Assembly: GCA_017311185.1 (NCBI GenBank)
Contig: JAESUZ010001754.1
Location: forward strand, 372,001 to 436,000
Direction of reading: 5' to 3'
Length of the DNA: 64,000 nt
DNA from: Proteles cristata cristata
Lineage: Eukaryota; Chordata; Mammalia; Carnivora; Hyaenidae
Positions within the stretch are counted from its first letter, which is position 1. Each line of letters starts with the position of its first letter. The translations under genes and the position numbers were made by a program. Of this stretch, positions 44,976 through 56,400 are shown piece after piece. The notes under the pieces were generated by a model. It was not told the DNA's origin and searched no databases. It saw only the letters and a program-made list of their open reading frames with translations.

Positions 44976-47900
44976 GGGTGGGGGCAGGAAGGGCAGCCCG
45001 AGGGGACAAGATTCCAGAGTTTGCTCTTCAGTAAATAACTCAGGTTTGCCTTCCCAAGTATGGATGCTTAGGGCTTGGCCCCGGGAAAAACTGCTGGTCA
45101 GAGCCTAAGACCTTGGGGACTGTTCTAAGGATCCTGGGAACCGGGTGGGAGAGGTTTGCTAAAAGAACAGAACATTCTGGGGTAGCTAAATGAGGATGGT
45201 CCCTGATGCCTGCTCTCTACCCAAAGTGTCTATTCTGGTGACTATTACAAGCCACCTGGGCTTGGGTGTACTTTAAAAGCAGGAAAGGGAAGAAAATCAA
45301 TGGGATATGTTTTTTCCTTGCTTGCAGAGTCTGAGCCTACTGATAATTTTCCATTGGCCAGTTAGGAGCGGCACAACCCTAAAAACGGACTCCTTCTGAA
45401 TTCCCTTAGTTTACAATAATGAATTCCATGACTCATTATTATTCTTTTAAAAAAGAAGCACCAGGAAGAACAAACCAACCATCGTGACTTCCTCGCCCCC
45501 TTCTTTCCCGATTACTCGACTGTCACACGCTCTTACGGTGTTTGAATCAAGTTAAATGATTTTATGAATTTTGGAATCAATCCATTGATCCCTGTGTTTC
45601 CACACTTATTATGTGCAAAGCGCCTAAGGAGAGTCGAACTGGGAATCTGACTTGCGGATTCTGGAGTGACAGGTACAGTGTGAAGTCACTTCACACTTAG
45701 CACATCCTACCCGTGAAGGTAAGATTATCTGGGAAAGGCCGTTGGCATTCCTAAAATGAAAGACACATACTTTCCTTCTGGAGAAAGCGAGAGGGCCATG
45801 GCTGAATGCAGCACGGAGCACTCACTACCTCTCAGGCCAAGCAAAGGGTATGCAATTATGAACTTGGCAAAGCCAGTTCGGGAAGAGTGAGACACTTCCT
45901 GCTCAAAGACAGCAGGGATGTAGAACGGGCGGCCGCGGCACCGGGAGCAGGCAGCACATGTAAGCAAAGACAGGAAGAGCCGTGGATGGAAGAGGAGCTC
46001 GGAGATGCAGCAGAGAGAACGTAACAGTCCAGAGAGAAAGATTTCTGCCCTGCTTCGAAGCAAGGAAAGGGGCGTGGGAGAGGGAGGGCGGTCTCTGCTA
46101 TAGACCACGTTGTACCGCCGCTGGCCCCTCCTCTGCGGGGCTGGAAATCCTCTGGGGGAGAAGTGGGGGCTCCGGACGGGGGTGGGAGGAGGCGCAGGAG
46201 AGAATAAACACAGCATGAATTTCTTGCTGCCCCTGGAGACAATGATTCCTTTCGGTGACAGCAGAGGTTAATATCCTGAGCAGCAAGCCACAGCGCGGCC
46301 CAGAGACACCTCTCTCGGAACAGCTGCTTTAGTGTCCTGTTGTGGATTTTATTGAACTATTCCCTGAAAGGGCCAATTCATCTCTCCATTTGGAGGCTCT
46401 TAGTGCAGCTTTCCTGAAAAGTTCAAAGACTTCTATCACGCTCCACCTGTCTGTATCCATCTGCAGACTGTCCCACCCGCCTCGATCCCACTGAAGACCC
46501 CAGTCTACTAGGAATTTCAAGTTCACACACAGAGACACTGCTACTTACGCTGCACCATGAAAAAAAAAAGTAATAAAGGTTGTAGCTTCTTCTCGATGCC
46601 CCTCGTCTCCCACTGTGTGCCTACCCCTAACAGGTGGTCCTGTCCCTCCTCATTCTTGGGTAGACTGATTCACTTCAAAAGCAGCAGTCGAGGCAGGGAG
46701 ATATTTGCTGATTCCAATTTTCATCAAGAGGTGAACGGGGGGAAAAAAGGCATCTCAGAGGGCAAAAAGCCCCTGTGAAAATCTGAAAGCAGCAGAGATC
46801 AGAAGCGGGCAGAGTTGGTTTTCCATTTGCCGTCATCAAGAACATCTTGGGGAGATTTGAGGTCTGTTCACAACTTTTGGGGTATGGAGAGCAAACACAA
46901 TAAAGAGGTGACAGGGGAATCTTTTCTGACAGTCCGATTTTTCACACGCAGGAACCCCCAGAGACTGGGGGAAATGTAGAGAGCCGACAACTTGGTCTCC
47001 ACAAAGGCTGACCCTATTTTGGATGCTCCAGAAAGCAAGCACAGAAACACGGCACAAGAACCATCTATGCCAACCTTCAGAAATAAGTGCTCTTGCAGCC
47101 TTTGCAGCCTTCCACAGTAAGTGGCTTCAAATCTTCAAACCACTCCCTAGATGGCTAAGGCCTGACTTCCTGGGGCGATCCCAGGCCCAAGAAGGCCCGT
47201 ATGGACAGATGCGTTGGAAATTGAAGGCCGGGTCGCACCGGGGCCCCCGGGCCCCCACTCTTCCTGCCTGGGCCTTGGCCACAAGTGGAAAAGGAATAGC
47301 CTCCTGAAGGGAGTCTGGTCCAGCCCTCCCCTCACTGCTCGGAGGCCCCAGGCCTGGGAGATGGGCCAAACCCACAGCTCTGGTACGCACCACACACCCC
47401 TTGGGAAGTGTTGTAATCCTAACCCTCTCGGAGATGATTCAGGGTGGGGTGCGGTGTGGAGAGAAAGTGAAAGGGGTGGGTAGCACATTCGGGGACGCAG
47501 ACACCAGACAGATGGAATTTAAATGAAAATACTGAAGCCTTTTAATACACAAGTGATCCCAAACCACTTCTAGTCCACTTTTCTTCTGGGGATTATAAAA
47601 TGTTTCCAAGATCACAAGATGAAGAATTTGCAAGTAAAGCCCTGATAAGAAAGTATGTTTATACCAACTTAGCAATTTCTGAGTCTATTTCTCCTGACAT
47701 AACGTTCCGTCTTTCCTATAATTTCTTGGCTGCATATCTCCATCCATCTAACTAACATCCAAGGAAGGCAAATTGCTACTATGATCATTTCCCTAAAGCA
47801 ACTCTCATTCACTTTGCTTTTCTTCTCTTTTGGAATAAAAGTCTGCCATAAATGTTTAATTAAATGGAAGCCTTTCCACTGTTAATGACAAGCTGCTTGA

Positions 47901-49562
47901 AAGGCTTTTCATTCTTTAAGGACGGGTGTGTTTAAAACGGTCCCTATTAATTTCCTGATATTGATTCCCCGGCTGGGGAAGAGCATAGAGTATTCAGCAT
48001 ACAGCTCTTCTGCAGACTATGTTCAAGGCAGCGGTTTGGATTGAGAAAGGGCACCAAATGCAGTATGCGTCAAATAGACCATCGCTCAATGAAGTCACTT
48101 AGCTATTCAAAACATGTTCAGCCATCACTCAACCGCTCGCACCACGAATGTTGGGGCGGCCACGAACCTGGTGCTCTTTCCCAGATATAACCCTTTCCCA
48201 AAGAGCGGCTTTTGCTCACTTTGGGTTAGACCCTGGGGCCACATCAGTTTCTCCCTCTGCTGTCCGCTTCCCTCTCTTCTCCCCCATCTCCCGGCTTCAA
48301 GTCCTTGCATCACCATCCCACGGTGAGCTTAACAAACAATTCTGCAGTCCCCGCTTCCCAGCACTGCCTCAAACGGCCTCCGGTATTGGTTCATGTCAGA
48401 AGCAAAGCACATAAGCCTTTCTCTCCACATAGAAACGCGTATCTCTCATGCACATCCTTCTATGGTAGCAGTAGCTTGTACATACACATATATATATGGA
48501 TGGATATATACACATAGCCATTCGAATGCAGTCCCTCATATGAAAGTCTGTTGCTAAATGCAGGTTGTATGACCTGCAGGAGTTTTTTTTTTTTCTTCTG
48601 TGTTTCTGAATGTGGCTCAGAAGCACATGCCTTTAGCTGTGTCCTGATCTCCCAGGCTCTCACTGTGGGGACCCCTTTGGCCACAGCCCATGCACAGGCA
48701 CACATGTCTTAGTGACCCTGCAATATCAAGGCAAACAGCTGACGCCCCCAGTTCACAGCCCCCCCCCCACTCCCTCTCTCAACCTCCCCAAGCCCTCACC
48801 TCCCTCCCAGCCTCCCCGCACAATGTCTGGTGCTCAAGCTGGCTGCAGTGCCGACTGTACTCGCTTCTGGATAACAGACATATCACTCAGGGTGGAAGTG
48901 AACTGGCTCTCAGCCTAACCTGCAAGTGAACTGCTGTTTATTAGAACTTGGGCTTGTTTCCTGTGAGAGACGTCTGTATTTTTAGGCTTTGTAAACGTTA
49001 AAACACACACATACACACACACGCAGCCAGTCGCCCCGAAAGATATGTGTGGCTCAAAGACATTACGAAATGCTCTTGAACTCAGCTTGAGATCCCGGAA
49101 TAATTAGGATTTACCAAATAAGGATTCTTAGAAACAACAGATTTTTTTTTTAAAAAGGAGATTCGCAGATGATGATGTGTCTGGGACTTTTGGGGAGTAA
49201 GGGGAGGAGGAGGGGGGAAAGGGAGAACATTTTTGAATTCCTCATTGCGAAAAGAGGAGCAATGTTGACAGAAGCATTTATTCCACCCACCCCCCCTTGT
49301 AGATGGCAATGCTACACCAAATGGCAAATCCTAATGACTCCAAAGCAGGCAGAGCTCATTTGACTTTAAAAGACAATCTCTTGTTTTCATCACATCACAG
49401 ATTATTCCAATGAAGAGGTTTAGGGGAAGGGGGGGGGTGGAGGCTTGAGAGTTGAGTATGGCTTTTGCTTATCGATTTTCTTTCCTCTGAAACTAACCCA
49501 ACCAACCTTGATCTGTGGTAGGAAGGAGTGAAGTAAGAAAATGGTGGAATGTAAAGGGGACT
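44976..49562. other. Promoter-proximal intron, largely repeat-free
   Basis: About 4.6 kb next to exon 1 with no recognised SINE, LINE or LTR. Simple tracts occur at 48480-48515 (TA/TG), 48583-48594 (T), 48762-48775 (C) and 49003-49023 (CA). AT-rich sub-blocks at 45290-45640 and 47500-48120 carry TAAT-type motifs (GTTTAATTAAATGG). Repeat exclusion near a promoter suggests constraint, but no specific element can be named. Confidence 0.45.
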
Positions 49563-49632
49563 TATTTGGAGGAGGGTGGGGAGGGGGAGTGAAAAGGGGA
49601 GGGGTGAGGTGGAGAGGGGGAGGAGATGGGAA
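49563..49632. repeat. C-rich polypyrimidine tract just inside intron 1 (sense strand)
   Basis: The plus strand is almost pure purine with repeated G-runs (GGAGGGGGA, GGGGAGGGG). The pre-mRNA is therefore a CU-rich tract starting about 10 nt after the exon 1 donor. The plus strand is the transcription template, so the G-runs lie on the template. Confidence 0.75.
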
Positions 49633-49633
49633 A

Positions 49634-49862
<229 letters not shown>

Positions 49863-50168
49863 TATATAAACACCCAACCGACTTCTGGTTCTCGGGAGAG
49901 TGTGTGTGAGGGTGCGAGTACTAAAGCAAAAAAATAAAAATAATTCCACTACTAATATAATGGATATATGTGTGAAGAGAGAATATGGAGAGATATAAAA
50001 ACAGGGAGGTAAGAAAGCTCACGGAAAAGAGTGTAAATTATAAAGATCACACGGGAAGAGAGGCTTGCCTTTTGAGATCAGAAACTGTTCCAGTTGCAGT
50101 AATTTTTTTTTTTTAAAAAAGGGAAAAAAAAATAAAAAGACACCCCCCACCCCCCCAAGTGAGATGCC

Positions 50169-50207
50169 TTAATCTCTTTTCCTAAAATTCTGGTCTCCAG
50201 TTTCCAT
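50169..50207 (-). other. 12-codon uORF overlapping the 32-codon uORF
   Basis: An ATG inside the CATATG hexamer at 50205-50210 opens ATG GAA ACT GGA and closes with TAA at 50171-50169. It overlaps the end of the longer uORF in another frame. Context is weak, so it is probably minor. Confidence 0.3.
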
Positions 50208-50280
50208 ATGTGATAGCTAATTTGGAGATGGCTTCCACAGTGAACCAGGGAACAGCCGCATTCTCAACATAATCTCTCAT
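50182..50280 (-). other. 32-codon upstream ORF in the CACNG2 leader, strong Kozak
   Basis: On the minus strand an ATG at 50280 sits in the context GACCATGA (A at -3, CC at -2/-1). It opens a frame starting MRDYVENAAV and ends at TAG (50184-50182). The composition is not low-complexity, unlike the arginine/proline-rich frames of the neighbouring CpG island. It ends about 330 nt before the CACNG2 start, far enough for reinitiation. If the transcript starts upstream of 50280, it should be the first well-placed AUG met by scanning ribosomes, apart from AUGs inside the island. Whether it is transcribed and conserved is not shown by the sequence. Confidence 0.4.
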
Positions 50281-50469
50281 GGTCGGGACCTAGACAGTTA
50301 GAGACTGTAAAAGCCGGGATGCAACCTTCAGTCTTCGTTCTCGGCTCTGCGGCCTGCGCCATGAAAAATCCTTTGCTTCGCCAGTTCTCTTCCTTGGGGG
50401 GGGGGGTCTCGGGCGCTTTCGTTTCAGACCAGACTTCCCAGTATTCTGTAAGCCCTTGATCTCAGCTGA

Positions 50470-51005
50470 ACAGGTGCGGGGGTCTCGCCTTCCATGATTT
50501 TGCCCCGGCAGCGGCAGCGGCGGCGGGCAGGCACGGCGGCGGCGGCGGCAGGACGAGCAGCGGCGGCGGTTATTGTTGTTGGTGGCGGGGGTAGTGTTGG
50601 CGAAGTGGGGGAGGGAGGGGGTTTCTCCCGGAGAATCGAGGCGGGTTTCCCTCCCCCTATCTGCAAAGCTCCTGGAAACGAGGGAGCCGGCGTCTTGCTG
50701 CAGGATGGGCCGCCCGCCTGCCCCCCCACTCGCTGCCGGCTCGGCCCCCGGCGGAGGCGCTCCCACCTACTGCATTACCGGGTGGTGCTGAACTGGACAG
50801 CTCCCTGCGCCTCCCGCTCCGCGCGCGCCCCGGCTCGCTGGGCGGCCCGCCAGGAGGGGGGCGCGGGCCGGAGTCCTCCCTCCCTCCGGGGGCGGCAGGG
50901 CCAGCGCAGAGCCGGGGCTGCCTTTCCTCTTTTCACCCCTCTCCCCAGTCCTAAATTGAGCGCTCTTCTGGGCTCCCGGAGCTCGGAGGAAGGCGTAGCT
51001 AGAGA
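50470..51005. promoter_or_regulatory. CACNG2: CpG island, probable CACNG2 promoter
   Basis: This is the only dense CpG cluster in the window. It includes a GGC/GCA-rich block at 50505-50575 and GCGC-rich sequence at 50815-50900. It lies just upstream of exon 1 in the transcribed direction, as expected for the promoter of a neuronally regulated gene. No TATA box at a convincing distance was seen. It carries an RE1-like site at 50784-50804. Long open frames on both strands here are consequences of GC richness. Confidence 0.85.
50784..50804 (+). promoter_or_regulatory. REST/RE1-like site with inverted left half
   Basis: The plus strand reads GGTGCTGAA, two bases, then GGACAGCTCC. The canonical RE1 is TTCAGCACC, two bases, GGACAGCGCC. 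The right half therefore matches at 9 of 10 positions, and the left half is a perfect match but reverse-complemented in place with canonical spacing. REST represses neuronal genes outside neurons, and its promoter position in a neuronal gene suits that role. Binding to this arrangement is inferred. Confidence 0.45.
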
Positions 51006-51011
51006 CAGCTA

Positions 51012-51012
51012 G

Positions 51013-51043
<31 letters not shown>

Positions 51044-51060
51044 CCCTGCCCTCCCCCCTT
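51012..51060. repeat. CT/GA-rich tract upstream of the CpG island
   Basis: A TCTC run followed by CCCC-rich sequence. It is GA-rich on the gene-sense strand. Such purine tracts are common at promoter edges; nothing more specific is supported. Confidence 0.7.
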
Positions 51061-53029
51061 AGTGTTTCTTCCAGCTCAGCCTCCTTCTCATTCCATCTCT
51101 ACGTGCCCAGAGCTTCAAATACAACCCTCCCATCACAATCAGATGGGCACAAAACTTCAACCAGCCGTTTCTCTGCCTGGAAGCGGTGAAAATATAGCCT
51201 GGATGGGTAATTACAAACACGGTCTATATGTGTTTTGTAGATCGTCGTTTTCACTTTGCTGTTTGGGGGAATGTGTTTTGTTTTATGTTATTGGCACGGT
51301 CGGTAGCCGCGTCTCCTTTTAGCCGGTCCTCTCTCCGTCTCTTTGTCTCTCTTTCCGGCTAACGGGGTGTGCAGTGCACTGTGTGTGTGTGTCTCTCTCT
51401 CTGTAGTTTTCCGTGAAATTCCGAATCTGCTCCCACGAGCAGACATTTTGGAAAGATTATTCATGGAAAAGGGTGCGAAAGGGTGCCTGGTAGCCGGGGC
51501 AGGGGCAATGATTTTCATCTCAAGGATAAACATGTTTGCGGGGGAAGTGGGTGAAATGCGAATCCTTCTAAGTTTCCTGTCATTCATAAACTGGGTTGGA
51601 AGAGATAAAAATCTCCCTGCCGTGAACACTGAAACACATCACAGCCCTCCCCTCTTCCTCAGCAGAATCCTTATGCTGGGTTAATTACAGTGTTAACTCT
51701 TATTCCTATATATGCAACTTTTCCTTAATGTGACTCCTGGAGAAAGAAGCCCATCAGATTCCTGCTGCTATTGATAACGTTTTTCTCTGATCAGTTTCGT
51801 AGTTAAGTGAGAGCGCATGAGGCATGATGTAAGTGCCTTGTGTTTTCATTTTGGGGGGGAGGGCCCCAGAGAGAGGTGTGGGTCTGGTGCGCCAGTTGGG
51901 GGTTAGAGATGTCTTAATTTCATAACTCATTATTCCATACTTTCTTCTCTTTCCCTCCATTTTTGTCTTGAGATCATTTGTTTGACAATATCTCAGTGAT
52001 TCGGTGATTACCAAAGAGGATATGATAGATGACTGGATTAAAAACAGATTTTTTTTTTTTTTTTTTTTTTGTGTTGGTTACCTTCTTTCCCTTAGCTGAG
52101 AGTTGGTCTGCCGGGTAATCTGTGTGTACTGTTTAGTGTAGAAAAACTACCTGTTTCTCCACCCTGCATAAAACTCCCTTTTCTCACTCTCTGCTCCTTT
52201 CTCAGAAGAGAAGGACTCCTATGAGGGGTGATTGCTGTGCTCCTGGCATCTGGTAGAGAGTCCTGGTGTCCAGAGAACAGACCCACAATTGCAGCAACTT
52301 CTGCTAAGGTACCTGGAGGGCATAGCAAGACATTTGCAGACTGAAGTTTTCTCCAGTCTGTGTCTCTCCCTGTGAGGACGGGGATGGGAATTGGGTTGTG
52401 AGATGGGGATCCTGATCCACTGAGCAGGGAGCTTAGCAAATTCAGCCAGGGGTTCAAGTGCATGATTCTCTTGGCTCTAGTCCATAAGGAAAAAGTGAAG
52501 GGCAGACAGGAAGGCCTCTTAGATGGGTTAGGCCTTTTGGGGGGACTGGAGAGAGGCTTGTCTGAAGGCACACGACAGGCTTGACCGAGCTTGCCCTCAC
52601 TCCTGCTTGTCACCTGTGGTTGCCTCTGACCTGTCCAAGAAGCCCCTTCACACTAGAGGCAGAGCCCTCCTTCTTCCCTCTCCCATCACACTTCAGACCA
52701 ACCCATGGATCTTTTGCTTAAATGCAATCAGTAACAGAGGCTCAGAAACTTCTGTTTGTCCACAGAGGCTGCTAACATCTTAGCCACTGACCGTAGCTAC
52801 AGATTTGCAGTGTTTGATTAATCTCCTGGCCAGGTAATCATTGAGAGAAGGAAAGAGGGGTTAGGGGAATGGAACAGCTTTAGGCTATCAGTGTGGAGGA
52901 AATAGACTTCTGGAGACACAGTTTGTCTCTGCTGCTTAACAAATGCACTCCAAACAAGTGGGCTTCCTAGAGCCTTGGTTTTACTGTACGTAAAACGAGT
53001 GTATTGGGACCTGCCCCTTCCTTTCTGAA
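51061..53029. other. Upstream flank of CACNG2, repeat-poor
   Basis: A T-run of about 24 lies at 52048-52070 and a TG/TC run at 51380-51402. No gene or interspersed repeat was recognised. The 173-codon minus frame at 52092-52613 has no domain. Confidence 0.5.
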
Positions 53030-53315
53030 GTTGTTTCTGGCTTCTCCCTGCTTTTCACCCCTGCCACCGCCACTGTGCTCGGGCTTCTACATCCCCTTTC
53101 TAGCACTTAATCACGCCTGTGTCATCGCCCTCGCTGACTTGCGAACCCTTGAGGTCAATGCCTGTGTCTTGTCCATCATGATGACCTGGTTCCTAGTGTG
53201 CAGGACTTGATACATAGCCGGTGCTTGATAGCAGTGGCTGAGTGATTACAGTGAGGATTAAATGGTACGAGACAGGTGATGTGCCTGGCACATAGTAGGC
53301 ACTTAGTGAATGTGA
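53030..53315 (+). mobile_element. L2 fragment followed by a MIR 3' end
   Basis: CACTTAATCACGCCTGTGTC…TTGATACATAGCCGGTGCTTGATAG is L2. GTGAGGATTAAATGGTACGAG and GTGCCTGGCACATAGTAGGCACTTAGTGAATG (about 53251-53311) is the MIR tail. Confidence 0.65.
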
Positions 53316-53634
53316 CTTTCCTCCTTCTCTTTCCCGCTTTTATATCCAGTTGGGTGTCTTGCTTCCTTGATCTAACTCCTGTTCCGCGCCCCACCCCCCT
53401 CGCCGACCTAGCCTACTCCTTAGGTCCCTTCTGCGGCCCAGACAAGGCTTCCTGGGAAGAGCTGGCTCGGTGTGATCCCCATTCGATGGCTTGGACACAC
53501 CAGGCATACATACTTAGCAGCTGCTGAATGGGCGCTCTTAGGGAAACAGCTTTGTGTGCCTGCAGTCGGTTACTTGGGAAGGGCTTAGAGGAAATTAGCT
53601 GAAATGCCACGGGCCTATTTTGAGCTCCTTCTTT
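53316..53634. other. Flank stretch, nothing recognised
   Basis: Unique-looking; no element found. Confidence 0.45.
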
Positions 53635-53820
53635 GATGGAGTGGAAACAACATGGGATTTGGACACAGCAGACCTGGCTTGGAGGCACCAAGCTGCCTTT
53701 TCCTCACTTTTGACCTTGGGCAGTCTCTTAACTTTTCTGGAAACCTCTTTGCATCTGTCAAGGAGCATCGTGGAGGGCCCTTACAGTGTGGTTGTCAGTA
53801 TTATACATGAACAGCGGTAA
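53635..53820 (+). mobile_element. MIR SINE
   Basis: ACATGGGATTTGGACACAGCAGACCTGG, TTTTGACCTTGGGCAGTCTCTTAACTTTTCTGG in sense order. Confidence 0.8.
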
Positions 53821-53824
53821 TAAA

Positions 53825-54040
53825 AGCTGATGAGCCAGACACTGGTCTAAGCTGAATCTCACAATAACGCTATGGGATATGTACGATCATTATTCCCATC
53901 TTACAGATGAGGAAACCAAGAAGCGTAATGGGTTAAGTATCCAGCCTAAGGTTGCCCAGTTAGTGAGTGGGAAAGCTGGGAGTCAAGTCCAGGAGCTGGC
54001 TTCAGAGCCCGTGTCTTAACCACTGTATCTTGACCCAACA
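53825..54040 (-). mobile_element. MIR SINE, near full length
   Basis: TTATTCCCATCTTACAGATGAGGAAACCAAG, TAAGGTTGCCCAGTTAGTGAGTGG and CTTCAGAGCCCGTGTCTTAACCACTGTATC. Confidence 0.9.
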
Positions 54041-54119
54041 TATGGACTTTCTGAATAAGGATATTACACCAAGTTTACTGACTTCTCATCCACATCCACA
54101 GACTTGGTGCGCATTAAGG

Positions 54120-54325
54120 GAGTGACTTCTAGGTGCTTGCTGTTTGCACAGAGATTCTTACACTTACCTTTCCAACAACCCTACAAATGTGTATTACTCT
54201 CTTATCTTACAGGCGAGTAAGAAGAGGCTCAGAGAGGTCATAGATCAAGTCCCAAGGTCATGTATCAAGTTAGCCTGAACAGCAGAAACTTGAATACTTT
54301 GCACTGCTTCAAGCTCAACTAGGTC
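54120..54325 (-). mobile_element. MIR SINE
   Basis: CTTACCTTTCCAACAACCCTAC, ATCTTACAGGCGAGTAAGAAGAGGCTCAGAGAGG and CCCAAGGTCATGTATCAAGTTAGC in antisense order. Confidence 0.8.
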
Positions 54326-54339
54326 TAAGTCCCGGAGTT

Positions 54340-55110
54340 TATTCACCTGTTCATTTATTCCTTCAGAAAACCAAGCACCTACTATATGTCAGGCACTGTA
54401 TTAATTCCTGAGGGTATTGAGCAGGCAGAAATGGTCCCTTCCTCCAAGGACCCAAAGACAAGTGGGAGGGGCAGACAGGTAAGGAACAGCCATGTCAAAG
54501 GTGAGGGGAACGTTAGGTGACAGAGGCTGTGGGGCCACGGAGTAGGGAGACCAAACCCAACCCAAGGGATAAAGGACATCATCCCAGAGAGCAAGGCATT
54601 TAAGCTGAGATGTAGGAATAGGAAAGAGTTAGCTAGGCCAGGACGGGGCGGCTGAGAAGAGGAAGAGCCTTCTCGGCTGAAGGGAACAGTATGTGCCAAG
54701 GTTTGAAAGTACGCACGGGTGGGGAAAGATGATTGGCCAGTTTTAGGGAAAACATGCCAACTGTGGCTGATCTAAAGACAGTGATGGGGAAATGCTTTAG
54801 GCTAAGAACCTGGAGGCCTTGGAAAGGAGGTTGGAGCATGGGGAACATCCCAGGGGATGCGGTGGGGCAGGGAATGTGAGAAGTGAAGCTGGAGACAGGG
54901 AAAAAGCAGGGCAGCTGTGGTGAGGCTCCAGGCTATCGACGGTGGTGGCCTGGACCAGTGGTGGCAATGGGGATGGAAAGAAGTGGAGATGCTGGGGGGT
55001 ACTGGGGAGAAAATTGATGGACCTTCGTGCGCATTATAGAGACAGCCACTCTGAGGGAGAAGCAGACTGGAGGGGGGTGGGGGGCAGCAAAGGGGGTAAA
55101 CTGAGAACCC
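54340..55110 (-). mobile_element. Long antisense L2 3' fragment
   Basis: CACCTACTATATGTCAGGCACTG, GTCCCTTCCTCCAAGGACCC, AAGCTGAGATGTAGGAATAGG, CAGTATGTGCCAAGGTTTG, GGTGGTGGCCTGGACCAGTGGTGG and GGAAAGAAGTGGAGATG run in the antisense order expected for about 0.75 kb of L2. Confidence 0.8.
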
Positions 55111-55249
55111 TGCTTTGCTCATGGGTGTGATTTTGTTACATTCTATTGCCTCTTCTCTCCCTGCTCCTATCCTTTCTCTGCTCAGCATGGCCGTTAATTA
55201 ATTAGGACTGTAAGTCATTCATTCAATTACATCCTCCCCCCACCCCCCG

Positions 55250-55350
55250 TCCCCTCCTGGAATTAAGCAAGGATTTTGTGTTCACATAGTATTTCCAATA
55301 CTTAGAACAGTCCCCAACACATAGTAGGTGCTATATAAAAAACAAATTAC
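55250..55350 (+). mobile_element. L2 3' end
   Basis: TTCCAATACTTAGAACAGTCCCCAACACATAGTAGGTGCTATATAAA. Confidence 0.65.
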
Positions 55351-55899
55351 TGTATTTGGTCTAAAAATCTAAATGCATGCATCTAGATGCATAGCTTCTC
55401 TGTTTCAGGTGATGTGCTGAGGTGCTAAGGAGGCAGGTGAGATGAACATACCCAAACCAGGGAGACTGGTAAGCATACAGCTAATTCCAAGGCAGTGTGT
55501 GGTCTAGCCTAGGGAAGATCTGGAGGATCCACACAGTGGATTCCCTACTGTGTGCTCCCACAGCCCCCTCGGTGCTTCTCCTGTTGTTTGGAATTTCTGT
55601 TTAATGGCCGGCATATAGTAGGTCCACGATGCGTATTTGAGGAAGGAGGGATGGAAAGAACAAAATGAAGACATGGGCTATGAAAGTCCAGGGAAAGAAA
55701 GCATTTGTTTCTCTCTTAGAGTGTCTCAGATGGCTTGGCGTTGCCCACAGGTTCACTCTCAAAGGCCAGGAGAAAAGGTCAAGGAAGAGACTGACCAATG
55801 ACTGACGTCCTCCTTGATATGGACAGGAAGCCCTGGGCTTGCTCCGGAGAGGGTGCTGTGCCCGGGGTGATGCCCACTGGTGCCGCTGCTCTTATGGCC
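55351..55899. other. Flank stretch, mostly unrecognised
   Basis: A short L2-like end (GGCCGGCATATAGTAGGTCC) at 55605-55630; otherwise unique-looking. Confidence 0.45.
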
Positions 55900-56040
55900 C
55901 TTGAGCAGAAGTGATGATGTGGCAAGAGAATGGGCGTGGAGCCAGATGGAGCTGGGTTCGAATCCCTGCCCTGCTGCTTGCTCTCTGTGTGACCAAGGCT
56001 GAGCCTCAACTTCCTCATCTGTAAATGGGGGTAACAGGTG
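55900..56040 (+). mobile_element. MIR SINE
   Basis: GGAGCTGGGTTCGAATCCCTGCCC, CTGTGTGACCAAGGCTGAGCCTCAACTTCCTCATCTGTAAATGGGG. Confidence 0.85.
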
Positions 56041-56044
56041 TCTC

Positions 56045-56400
56045 GTGTTTTTCCTCCTTTAAGTCCTTTCCACTTACTATTCTCTCCGTTAGCATGCGTT
56101 CCTTCCTGAACCCCACTCCCCCACCTCCTCATTCAGGTCTTAGCTGTGATACCACCTCCCGAGAGTCATCGCCCGCTCATACAGCGTGATGTGCCCCTCC
56201 GTATGACACCGACCTGTTTTGTTTACGTCTTAGTGCTTGCTGCAACTTGACATTTCTTGTTTATTGTCTGAAGTCTCTCCCCGCCCACTTCCTGCCACCC
56301 AGCCCGTCGGACCTCATCATTCTTGTTCATTCCAGTATCCCCAGTGCCTAGAAAGTGCCTGAAGGATGGTAGGTGCTCAGAGAGTTGTTTTGGAAGGAGT
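56045..56400 (+). mobile_element. L2 3' region
   Basis: CATTCAGGTCTTAGCTGTGATACCACCTCC, TTTACGTCTTAGTGCTTGC and CCCCAGTGCCTAGAAAGTGCCTGAAGG…TAGGTGCTCAGAGAG. Confidence 0.75.

Noticed and set aside
50290..50766. 158-codon minus-strand open frame across the CpG island
   Set aside because: Arg/Pro/Ala-rich low complexity imposed by GC and GGC repeats, with no domain. It may be translated as a uORF if transcription starts upstream, but nothing in the sequence supports a protein.
50494..51012. 172-codon plus-strand open frame, possible divergent transcript product
   Set aside because: Mirror of the same GC-rich composition (alanine and arginine runs). A divergent non-coding RNA is possible but not supported by a visible signal.
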